Positions 34,806 to 45,329 of a stretch of 64,000 nucleotides of DNA are shown here, in pieces. The stretch is taken from NCBI GenBank assembly GCA_943737045.1, contig CALSFV010000507.1:1-64000 (forward strand), given 5' to 3'. The stretch comes from Parapristionchus giblindavisi (taxonomy: Eukaryota > Nematoda > Chromadorea > Rhabditida > Diplogasteridae). The position numbers were made by a program, and so were the translations under genes. Every line of letters begins with the position of its first letter. The first letter of the stretch is position 1. The notes beneath the pieces are model-generated. The model was not told the DNA's origin. It made no database searches and saw nothing but the letters and a program-made list of their open reading frames with translations.

Positions 34806-37800
34806 ATGGTGGTAAGTTCTTTAGTCCTGTTGTAATTCTACACTAGACTTTACTCACATTCCGAGTCTAACGTACTGATACACTATACTTTCTCAAACTA
34901 TATTCTTTCCCCTCCCTTTCGTTCTTTATTCTCTCTGAATTCTCATAAGATCACACCGTTTCCTCATGCCAATTTCATGAGAAACCAACACAAGAATCGA
35001 AATAAACAAGATAAGAATAACTATCGATCGATTAATCGATAAATAAATAATTTTGATTTATTTAGAAAGTCCGTTTCGAAAGGAAGCAATATGATGCGAT
35101 GACCAAGTTTGAGAAACAACATCATCCGGATATTTGGAAGTTTGTTATGGATAAGGTAATATATTCATTTTATTGAATTCAATTGCGATTTGTTCGAGAT
35201 CAGATTTATTTCAGTGAGATATTTAAAAAAGATCAAATTCGCTGCATAATTTTTTTCAATAAAATAGCGAAATTTCTTAGATTTTCAATCAATAATGAAT
35301 TTGTAGATCGGTAGATCAGAGAATCTCGACTTGTTGGACGTATCAGATGAAGCCTCTGTCTTTGCTCTCAATCTGGCTGATAAATATCCATCTAACAAGT
35401 ATGAACTATTGTACCTTTTACTATAACAATTCAAATGAGATCAAACTAGACACAAGGGGAGAATAGGCAAGAATACATTGAAGGGTCGAGGATGTATTAT
35501 TAGAATTAGAAGCAAGTGATAAAATGGCCTATGAGTTATGTTTCAATCATTTCTTAAACACTCACATCATTTAATAATGATAATTCTTCTTCATTTTCGG
35601 AAGCACAAACAATTTATAATATATGAAATGGTTTTGTTTACTAAAAACTGTTTTCGATTGATTAATTGATTGAAATATATTTATTTTATATAGATTAACA
35701 TGTGCTCTACGTGGAGATTCACCCAACTTTCCTCTTCCATCCAATGTCACTTGTAAGAAGGTTAACTTCAGAAAGAATTGTGATGAAATTAATGGAGTAA
35801 GTTCATCTTTGATCTTTGATCTTACGATTATCAATTCATGATCAATATTTACTAATGATTAATTTTCAACCTTGCATCTTTCGCAATCATTATATCTCTT
35901 GTATTATTTGCTGTTCTCTGATACTCGATTGATTTTTGATCTTTGATAACTTGAACGTTTATAGATTGGTCAATTCGATGCAATCATCGCGAATGAATTG
36001 ACACATGAGATTGAAAATCTCGGTGGATTCTTTTCCGCTCTGAAGAGTCTCCTCAAGCCTGGAGCTCCTATTGTAAGGCACAATCTATCATTATAGAGGT
36101 AGAGGTAGAGATATTGATAGAAGGAGAGGGAGAGATCCAAGAGGGAGAGGGAGAGAAAGATTGATGGTATAGATGGGTATGGAGCATGTGTTGGTCTTGT
36201 ATATTCTCTTCTCACGTAGCCATCCAATGAAGATCTTTCTATTTTGATCCATTAAAATTGTGTTCGAGATGGGATAAAAGAACAACTGACTGATCATAGA
36301 GCGGAAGGGAAGAGGTAGACAGAAAGGGAGGGGAAGAGGGAGAGAGGTAGACTGAAAGTGAGGGGAGAGGGAGAGGGAGAGGGAGAGAGGTAGACAGAAA
36401 GGGAGGGGAAGAGGGAGAGGGAGAGAAGTAGACAGAAAGGGAGGGGAGAGGGAGAGGGAAAGGGAGAGAGAGGAGGAGTTAGGAGGAAGAGGGATATGTA
36501 GTGAAGATAAAGAAATAGTGAGAGAGATAGGGTGAGGAAGGAAGGAGGAAGACGAAGAAAAAGTAGACATAGATTTCTGAAGGAAGACTGAAGCGAATGG
36601 AATGTAATGGGACTAAATAATATTGATAGAATATAAATCATTGTTGTCGAATAGTCAACAACATCAATTGAATCAAATATTTACTTCCTGGTTTTAGCTT
36701 TTGGATGTTACAACTTGTATTGACAATGAGTGTCATTCACAATTTTGATGAATTTGAATGAATTGACCAAAACAATAGTCCAAGAGCAATTTTATATGAA
36801 CTGTATAGTTATTCTATCAAGTTGAATAAAAAATAACAATTTAGATTGTGATCACACGACCAAAGAATCCAGTTATTCCTATTCCCGAAGTGTGTCATAC
36901 ACTATGGAGAAGTCTGGCTCCATCTAAGGAAGAATTCCTTGCAGCTGCTAATAAGGTAGATAAATATCATTATTTATTTATTATTTATTTTATTATCATT
37001 AATCCACTCTTTATCAAGATTAGCTAACAAGGAGTCACTTTTCACTTAATTAAGGTTGCGAAAAGTGATGATTTATAGCTTACTTGAAAGCCCTTTCTCT
37101 GTAGAGTAAGAATGTATGTTTAAAAAATCCTGCGGGATCTGTACACGGATTTTTAAAAATCCAAAGTTTGACCAATTTCTGCATTGCAAATCCCATTTCG
37201 GCGATTTTTGATGAAATGATACAGTGGTGGCCAGAAGGATATCATATTTTGGTTTTTTGAGCATAACTTTTCTTGTAGTTGTCCGATCACCTTGAAATTT
37301 TTATATAGTGTGCTCAAACATGTTTCACAATGTATACCGAGGCATCGGGCAGGTTTTTCAATGTAGACGGCTTCCAGGCTACAGTATCCCAAAATGACCA
37401 CATGCCTCATTTTGAGTACTTTGAAGTTTGTTTTATTTTCTTTGTTTTAAACAATTTTTTTCACCGTTTAAAAAGCACTTACGCATGTTACTATTGTCAT
37501 TCATCGATACTGTTTACATTTAGTAGATATAAATATTCATATCGTAGGCATATTGTGAATTTCAAAAGTACCAAGTTTATTCATCATTTTTGCTTGTCTC
37601 TTGTGATTTTTTGAATGTTTATTTCTTGTATTTTGTTTTTATACTACGGTAATACCGAAAGGTGTACGATATCTCTTCCCTGTTATATTGCGCGTGAGGT
37701 TTTAATGGTCTGAAGCAATCCAAACTTGCACACAAGTTTGGTGTAATACAGGGAACGATCTCCCGTGTCATCAAAAAGGTTCACAAATCTGCCAAAAACC

Positions 37801-40606
37801 GTTAACCCTCACTGACTGGTGTTTCACCTATGACCTAGGACCTTGATGACAGGAATATCATCAGAATATCACGAGAGTACCCGCGGGCGAACTCCACAAT
37901 CAACTAGCAACAAATGGCAATGTACGGTGCCACTGTTCCTTCGACACGTGCCATCCGTAGACAACACCTACACGCTGGTTTTAACGGTAGAGTTGTTAGT
38001 ACGAAGCCCATAATCTCTCCTAGGAACAGAGGGAATCGTCTGAAGTAGGTAAATGCTCATTTCAAAAGGACAGTCGCAGACAAGCGAAAGGTCGTCTGTC
38101 GGACGAGTCCACGTTCACTCTCTTGGGCTCGGACGACCGGGTTGACGTCCATAGACCAGACGGGACTTGAGACGATGTTCAGAAGCTTGTCCCCAGGTGA
38201 ATCACGGAGGTAAAAGCGTCATGGTGCACAGGAACTCGGACTATCTCCTCTGCAGCGAATCAATGGAATCATGATAGCAACGGTTATCGTACACTCCTCC
38301 TCGCCGCACGTCGTTGGATCAGTCAGAATCATGGAAACTAAGTACTACATTAATATTTGTTAAGTTAATATGCTTAATAATCGATTTGAACCTGAATTGT
38401 TGCCCAAAAATCACCCTCGTGAGCTATCCACTTTGTCAGTGATTTAAACAATTATTTTGATAGTTAACATGTTGAATATTGTTAATAAATTTGTTTAATT
38501 GATTTTTTACCATATATTCGTGGAAAACACCCAAAAAAACTGCATGAATACGTTTAGAAATAATTGGAGAAGTAACTTGCTCAAAATGAGCCATGCGGTA
38601 ATTTTGGGATACTGTAGCCTGGAAGTCGTTGAAATTGAAAACCGGTCCCATGCCTCGGCATACATTGTGAAACATGTTTGAGCACACTATATAAAAATTT
38701 CAAGGTGATCAGATAACTACAAGAAAAGTTATGCTCAAAAAACGTAAATATGATATCCTTCTGGCCACCACTGTACATAATTACAACTCAACGAAGGTAA
38801 AAAATTTGTACAGTTTCAAAAAATATCTTATTCTCATAGGTGGGCGCGTGAGAACGAATATTTTTTGCGCACAGCCTTGCCTTCCCATCGGGGCCTTGCG
38901 CATAGCCCTGCATCGCAAAAATTGGAAAATTTCCAGTCAAATTTATCAAAAAATAGCCGTGCGCACAGCCTTGCCTCCCCCTTCCCCCATTTTGCGCACA
39001 GCCTTTCCCCCAGCGTGCCCATCTATGCTTATTCTTATCATGTCTTACAATCTTATTGCCATTTCTCATCCGTGCATTACGTACAGAAATTGGTCAAACT
39101 TTGGATGTTTTAAAATCCGTGTACAGAGCCCCGCAGGATTTTTTAAACATACATTCTTATTCTACAGAGAAAAGGCGTTCAAATAAGCTATAAATCATCA
39201 CTTTTCGCCACCTTAAGTCAAAAGAGACTCCTTGTAAGCAGTGTTTCCACTGAATCTGGAGTGTCATAAAAGGCTATAATCTTTCTTTATTGTTAGTAAT
39301 TCTTTCTTCATCTTCTTATGATCAGCTATGCAGAACAAAACATTTTAAACACGAAAGATGTCAGAGCGAAAAAATGAGAAGTTTCTTGAATCCGTCATTT
39401 CGATGGAATATTCATATTTCCATCAATCCTATCCTCTTCATCCACAAGTTGTGCTTATCGGTCAATCCTTTATGAAAGTAACAACTGTTATGAACAAAAG
39501 ATCGGCTAAATTGTGACTAGACTGACATTTGTCTCAGTCTGAAACTCGATCACTCTAAAAATAAGATGAAACTAGATTGAAGCAGTTTACAAAGATCATT
39601 CTGTCATAGGTTATCTATTAGTTGAGTAGTAATATTACAATAATGATAATAAACCGAGTACTTCTCGTTTGTACCACATGCCCGATCCTCGTTAAATATG
39701 GAGTGCCGTCAAATATCTATGCAAATCCATAAAACATTAGTTATGTAAGGGAATAGTGCATCTTTAACGACTACATTTCTCTCTTCTTTCATCTTCATTT
39801 TGCTTGACTCAAAAGCAATCAAAGTCCCTACGACATCGCATTACAATATGTAATTATATTACAATATTAAAGGTGGACTCCCGCGAATATTTTCGAGAAC
39901 AAACTGTGAGGACAGAAAGTTAGCAAAACTTATTCAACATATCGTGAAATATATATTTTATGCTAATGCAGCTTATTGATCGCTAGAATCATGCATGAAT
40001 CATGCTTGCAATCGCAGGTAAAGGCGCGCTTTTTGAAAATAGGAAAGTTCGGCAATAGGATTCGAACCCACGACCATGCGCTTTCTAGTCAGAAATGTTA
40101 CCACTGCGCTAAGAGACTGATCAGATGTCACACTATCTTCTTGCATATCACTTGACACTTGCATAAGCGAAATACAAGCGATTTGCAGTAACATTCGCGG
40201 GAAGTCTTTTAAGGGAAGTCCTTTAAAGGAAAGTCGATGAAGACATTATTATTATATCTAATGATTTCAGGCTGAATTGAATTCAACTTCATTCTCCGCT
40301 GCAGTTCCAGTCACAGTTGATAGATTTGAATGGGAGGAAATTCTTTATTCAGGATGTTTCCCCGCTGTTCGGTATGAGAAAATTCATATTATTTATATAT
40401 CTAACTACTTTCAATTTCATATAAGAAAAGGTGAAAACTCTTAGTGGAGTTGGATATCTCTGGGATATGATTCAAAATGTCGAAAAAAATTTTTTTATAG
40501 GAATACGACCAAGTGTGGAGAGAGGGAGATCAAACAGTTCATTCAAGGAAAATCCGGAAAAATTTCATTCGAAGAGAAGTTGACGATTTTCTTATTCCGA
40601 CAGTAA
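34806..40606 (+). CDS. small protein resembling a SAM-dependent methyltransferase
   Basis: 238 residues. Exons: 34806-34811, 35066-35155, 35307-35398, 35694-35796, 35965-36072, 36845-36955, 40271-40371, 40501-40606; all phases match. It begins MVKVRFERKQYDAMTKFEKQ and ends EKLTIFLFRQ. The order of elements resembles a Rossmann methyltransferase: LDLLDVSDEASVFALNLA at the motif I position, FDAIIANELTHEIENLGGFF like motif II/IV plus the next helix, and LKSLLKPGAPIVIVITRPK like post-motif III. The usual Gly-rich motif I is absent, so it may bind cofactor poorly or be a pseudoenzyme. No signal peptide, so probably cytosolic. The first coding exon is only two codons. The 3.3 kb intron 36956-40270 carries the nested foldback and a tRNA-like element. 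AATAAA at 40686-40691. Confidence 0.78.
36100..36475. repeat. GGGAGA/GGTAGACAGAAAGGG purine repeats in intron
   Basis: Purine-rich repeats on the + strand. They include a higher-order unit of about 60 bp (GAGGTAGACAGAAAGGGAGG) present about four times between 36303 and 36450. Confidence 0.85.
37027..39235. mobile_element. foldback element interrupted by a Tc1-like transposon
   Basis: The outer arms (37027 to about 37200, and about 39075 to 39235) are inverted copies: ACAAGGAGTCACTTTTCACT against AGTCAAAAGAGACTCCTTGT, and GATTTATAGCTTACTTGAAA against its reverse. Between them lie the Tc1-like insertion (37222-38773) and a repeat segment (about 38840-39020) in which GCGCACAGCCTTGCC-type sequence recurs. 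It lies in the last long intron of the 34806 gene. Confidence 0.82.
37222..38773 (+). mobile_element. Tc1-like transposon with decayed transposase
   Basis: Flanked by TA. The ends CAGTGGTGGCCAGAAGGATA closely follow the C. elegans Tc1 end pattern. The terminal repeats are about 200 bp. Inside, broken + strand frames keep transposase blocks: a helix-turn-helix-like FGVIQGTISRVIKKVHKSAK (about 37730), then STRAIRRQHLHAGF, then a DDE block SDESTFTLLGSDDRVDVHR (about 38098-38155), then GGKSVMVH (about 38205). Frameshifts and stops separate them, so it is inactive. 1552 bp, close to Tc1 length. Confidence 0.9.
39868..40215 (-). mobile_element. tRNA-like TIR element, family T copy 3 (most complete)
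   Basis: Left end TAAAGGTGGACTCCCGCGAA and right end TTCGCGGGAAGTCTTTTAAG are inverted. On the - strand the tRNA-like part has TTAGCGCAGTGGTAACATT (A box), GACTAGAA (anticodon region) and GTGGGTTCGAATCCTAT (T arm with perfect B box). Blocks shared with other copies: GAACAAACTGTGAGGACAGA, GCTTATTGATCGCTAGAATC and GGCGCGCTTTTTGAAA. It ends 55 bp before the exon at 40271. Confidence 0.82.
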
Positions 40607-41503
40607 TCTATTGATTCATTCAATTCGTTTGATTAGTGCGGGATACACGATTCATATGAATGTTCATTTGTATTATCTAATTGTCAATAAAACTATTTTA
40701 TATTTCATCCTTCCTCTCTTAATTCCAGTGTAGAATGAGATCGGAGAAAGAATAAATATAGAGAAGAACATCAAATAGTAATAATAGGAGGCCACTTGAT
40801 GATGTAGATTCTTATGAAGGACGAAAGCAAATACTACATGGTACTTCATTGATCGAAGTGGTCAACGATATTCCGGAAAATTCCTTATAAATAAATAAAT
40901 GAATTGATATCGCCTACTTATACTATCATAGATATCATAAAACTAATTATATCATTAGATATGTATCATCAAGTCATGAAAACATAATATCTTATCTATC
41001 TTTAGAATATTCATGCTTGTTTGTATTCCCATTGATGAGGTCAATAGATAGAGTAGACTAGTTATCTTCAAAGCTAAAGAGTTCATTGAGAGATCAGACT
41101 TTATTGAATTGATAAGAATGATCAGTCATACAAGGAAGGATCAAAGATGATGATGAAGTCAGAGAGGGAGTGTCTAGAATCTTTTTATGAACTTCCTTCG
41201 ACCTCATTCCAAACTAAGATTAAAGAATAATACATTAGTATAGCCGTCGAACAAGCTGAAATCAAAAGCATTTAAAGATAAATATGACGAAATGCTAAGT
41301 AGAAACCCTTGAACCATGATCAAAAGGGATAAATGATTCTTCACTTATATGATTTGTAAATGAGTCATAATGGAATGATTCGTTATCTGTTTGTTTCCTC
41401 TTCTTCTTAGATAAACTTAGGAGCGTAAAATGGCAGAGAAGAGAGTATAAGAAGGTGAAGTCGACCATTTCATTCAAACACTTTCAACTTACTGTCATCA
41501 ATT
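40607..41503. other. intergenic region
   Basis: This separates the methyltransferase-like gene from the Cys-rich secreted gene on the same strand. Apart from the poly(A) signal near 40686 I see no recognised feature. The upstream gene's 3' UTR and the promoter of the 41504 gene should lie here. Confidence 0.45.
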
Positions 41504-44430
41504 ATGAACTGTATCATCATTGCATTACTTTGCATTGTCTCATTTGCATCTTCATCTGAAGTTTCTCGATCTAAACGACAATCGTATATTGTATATTATT
41601 CTTGTAATAATAATGGAAGACAATTCATCTCAAACTATCGTACGTTCACTACTTTCTATATTATATTTGACTTTATGGTGCCTAGACGTAGCGGGCGAAA
41701 CACTATGAAACGCAATTATTGTATTATGAAAACTTATACCCGTTCATTATAACCTATTCATTTATTACCATTTTATTTTTATATTTCAGCCTGTAATTAT
41801 AATTATGCCAATTATCCATCAAATTATATTCCTCAATCCTTCTATGATCCGTATAATAACTGCAATACGGGATGTAATCAAATCTCATGTAATCAATATT
41901 CTGGCCAATACATCAACGGGTACGGTGATCATCGATAGAATAAGATTGATTATCGATTGATTTCAGCCAATATGTAGCTTATTATACGACATCTAATCAA
42001 TATTCTCCATGTGCCTCAAGTTGTTGTTCTCCATCATCATCATCAGGAGGATATGTTATTGGAGGTGGAGCTGTACCTATATATCCTCCTCCTATTAATA
42101 ATAATATTAATAATATTGGAGGTGGAGCTGTGCCCAATGGGGTTGGAGGTATTCATTATTATTTTATTCGAGGAGACTAATGTCAAAGGTCTCTTTAGTC
42201 CAAGAAAGATATCTTTGTCCTAGAGAGATTAGATGACTGAAGAGATCGTTGATAAACAGTTTCATTTCCTATACTAACAACTCATACTTCTTTCTTTCAG
42301 CCGTTCCCAATGGTGAACCTCCTCTTCCTTATATTCCATAATCATTCCTCTTCTAACTTCTTCTTCTTTCACTTTATTGTACATAACACAGTCTGACAAG
42401 AGTCTCAGACGCTAACTGATAAACTACTTATGTGGACTTACCACTTTGTTTAACACAATAACTATCATAACCATGAGATCAAAGATCAAGGATCATGTTT
42501 AGTGGAAGTGAATTCATGCCGATCTGGAGAGACACCGATAAGTACATGTTCGAATGGATATTGTCCATTTAATTTGATGTGCTCATCGTCTAAACAATGT
42601 TGTCTATGTGGAGATGGAGTTAGTGCAGGTATACTGTGATCAATGGAGATCAACGATCAATCAATCTATAATCATAAAGATCAAAGATCAATCAATCTGT
42701 AATCAATAGAGATCAAAGATCAATAATTAATTGAGATCAAAGATCAATGGAAAATCTTACCTCTTCCAAAGCGTTTTCAAAGAGTGTAAACATCATAAAA
42801 CGTTTCAAAGATTTTATTTGCTATGAGTAAAAAACATTTTCTGTGTTCAGTATCATTTGGTTACTATTCGTATTCTGCACACTATTTTTACTTATATTTG
42901 TTTTGAACTTTGACCACATATCGATAGATAAACACGGAAGTAAGTGATAATCAATATCACTAATCAGTAATCAGTAGTTGTTTATTTACTATTTATTATC
43001 TATGGAATAAATTAATAAAGATCAAAGATTAAATATTCAGGTCCATGTGATAATGGTCGTTGTCCATCGGGATATTTGTGTGTATCATCGGGTCAATGTT
43101 GTTCAGCTTCAGCTAATCCTCCAACGAGTACATTCCCTCCTATAACCACTACTACTCCATCTAATGGAGGATTACAAGTAATGTCTTTTCTTATTCAAAA
43201 CCATGTGATCACTAATTGAAAAGAGTTCAGTTCAGTTCAAAATACATTTATCAAGAGTAGGACTCTGATGTGCATGGGGAAAAAGCTCATCTTACTTCCG
43301 ACAGTCCCAGAACACTGACGTTGATCTTCATATGCGCGTCTTCCATTTCACAAATCCGAGAAGTTCGACAGGCAGCTTGGTGTTGACAGAAGAAGTTGGC
43401 TTCCCATGATTGGGTCTCACTGCCACGGTGACCCAATCCGGCTTGGCAGGGATTCTTGATGCTCAGAGCAAAATGAATGGGCGACCGCTAAAGATGACTG
43501 ACGCAAACGAGAAGAGTAATGAAAAGAGTAATGGATCATATTCCAATCATGAAACATATATGTATCTTTGTATATCTAGATATATCTTTGTTAGTTATGC
43601 ATATCTCATTCTTTCAAACCGTAGCGACTAATCTATGTCCAAATGTAGATTCCCTACCAATGTTTCTTATAGAATCCTAAAACTGAATATTGATACAGAT
43701 AAAAGCCACAGCACACAAGAACTGTGAAGTGTTCTACGTATTTACCACTTTTTATGCTGTTTTTTTTTCCGCAAAAAGTATTAAATAAGGTCTTGTACAG
43801 GTCTTGTGGTATCATGTGCTATGGGTTACACTTTTTTCTCTGTGTGCTGTATCAATAACAAGAGTGAACATCCAAGTGATGGCTCGTTAAAAATAGTGGA
43901 AAATCGAAATCGGCGACTTTCCACCCGTTAAAAAAGTACCCGGAAAGTCGAAAATGGAAACACGAAATTTGAATTCGCGCGCGCGCAAAGAGGTGCGGGA
44001 ATTCAAATTCCGACTTTCCGTCATCGATTTTTAGCATTTTAAATGGAAATTTAACTTCCCGCTCGCTAAAAAAATGCAATCCGCGGAAAATCGCTGTCGG
44101 AAAGTCGGAATTTGAATTCCCGCACCTCTTTGCGCGCGCGCGAATTCAAATTTCGAGTTTCCATTTGCGGCTTTCCGGGTACTTTTTTAACGGGTGGAAA
44201 GTCTCCGATTTCGGTTTTCCACTATTTTTGAACGAGCCATGAAATGAGAGATCTATCACGAATAAATAACTGACACTTCCATGGGGGTCTCATGTCCAAT
44301 AATCATTAAACTTTTATCTGAATTTAATCTATACTAGTCAATATTTCAGCAATGTGGTCCCAATCGTTCATGTCCTGCTAATCACGTTTGTGGAGATGGA
44401 AATGTATGTTTCCCTAATATCGTGGGATAG
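41504..44430 (+). CDS. secreted CC-motif cysteine-rich protein (long isoform)
   Basis: 263 residues. Exons: 41504-41639, 41790-41919, 41967-42148, 42503-42628, 43041-43177, 44350-44430. The signal peptide is MNCIIIALLCIVSFASSS, followed by SRSKRQ, a possible furin-type site. The first half is Asn/Tyr-rich with paired cysteines (NTGCNQISC, CASSCCS) and a Gly/Pro linker. The second half carries repeats of the nematode CC type: CSNGYCPFNLMCSSSKQCC, CDNGRCPSGYLCVSSGQCC and a final CGPNRSCPANHVCGDGNVC. Between them is a Thr/Pro stretch that could be O-glycosylated. Such proteins are usually extracellular; no specific function is known to me. The acceptor at 42501-42502 (GTTTAG) is weak and the phase fit is the main support for joining the two halves; two separate genes is the alternative. 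Confidence 0.72.
42301..42341 (+). CDS. alternative last exon of the CC-motif gene (short isoform)
   Basis: A strong TTTCTTTCAG acceptor opens an in-phase 13-codon exon (AVPNGEPPLPYIP then TAA at 42339-42341). It gives a 162-residue secreted product without CC repeats. It continues the GGAVPNG repeat style of the preceding exon, supporting reality. No AATAAA was seen just downstream. Confidence 0.75.
43228..43515 (-). mobile_element. probable truncated non-LTR retrotransposon 3' end
   Basis: On the - strand the sequence ends CTCTTGATAAATGTATTTTG followed by GAACTGAACTGAACT. This has the form of LINE 3' ends that finish in a short tandem tail. The preceding part is GC-richer than its surroundings. 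The tip matches 55409-55475, where the tail is AAATG repeats. No reverse transcriptase frame remains. It lies in the intron before the last exon of the CC-motif gene. Confidence 0.55.
43879..44240. mobile_element. 362 bp foldback MITE
   Basis: The termini ATGGCTCGTTAAAAATAGTG and CACTATTTTTGAACGAGCCAT are inverted. The arms run inward about 160 bp and include GCGCGCGCGCAAAGAGGTGC and its reverse. Non-coding, in the intron 43178-44349. Confidence 0.88.
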
Positions 44431-45329
44431 ATTCCATTACTCCATGTAGTCAACCATCTCAACCTCGTTCAATCCTCTCATCATTCCACGGTTAAATCAC
44501 GCTTCTTAATAATTCGATAAAATAGTTATTATTTCTAAAAATATGCTTGCATCTCACACAAAATACGTGCCGTTGCATCGAGCTTATGTCAATATTTGAT
44601 TGGGTCTGTTGTACGAAATTTCGGAGGAACTTCTTGTGAGATAATACAAAAGTGTATATAAAAGGAATGGTTTATGGTGTTGAATCGTTTTGTCATAATG
44701 GTGTATTGAATGAGAAAAACGATATCAATTGACAACTCTTATTGAAGGGAAGGAGGAGGAGGGATAATCTGTGTACAATAATGAATGAATGAGTACTCGC
44801 TTGGTATGGGAATGGGGTCAAAGGAGCAGATGAATGAAGAAGGAAACATACAATAATACTATATCTATATATTATCTACTCTTTCGTGCATGTATGTATA
44901 TATTATAGTTTGATAGGTTAGACATGCTGCTCCCCTATTAGTATGAATAACTACGTATATGATGATCTACTCATATTATAAATATATATTATAAATATAT
45001 ATGATTAGGATATGAAAGCGTGGCTAAGCACTATAAAAAGGGACTGAACAACGACAAATTCACAACACTTAGTGTCTTACATTTGAAGTGAATGAGAATA
45101 GACCTAGAAAGCATTTGTAATTGAGATGAAATGGAAAATGGGAATATGGTATGAAATGAATGATTAGAAATAACTGATTCGTAGATCATCAATCTGCAAT
45201 TTTCTTTTAATCAATATTTTCCTTTTTGCATATCTTAAAAATGGAGGCCCTCGAATGTCCATGAACTTTGGCTTCACATTTTGCTCACGAAATTATTCGA
45301 CATTCAACACGCTACAATAAAAAAAACTT
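44431..45329. other. convergent intergenic region
   Basis: This lies between the CC-motif gene (+) and the acyl-CoA synthetase gene (-), tail to tail. It contains an AT palindrome (about 44975-45002) and, at about 45240-45300, a short piece matching both ends of the tRNA-like TIR family (ATGGAGGCCCTCGAATGTCC ... TTGCTCACGAAATTATTC), apparently a deletion derivative. Confidence 0.55.

Noticed and set aside
36091..36641. Overlapping 115-159-codon Ser/Pro/Leu frames
   Set aside because: Antisense translations of the intronic GGGAGA repeat in the 34806 gene.
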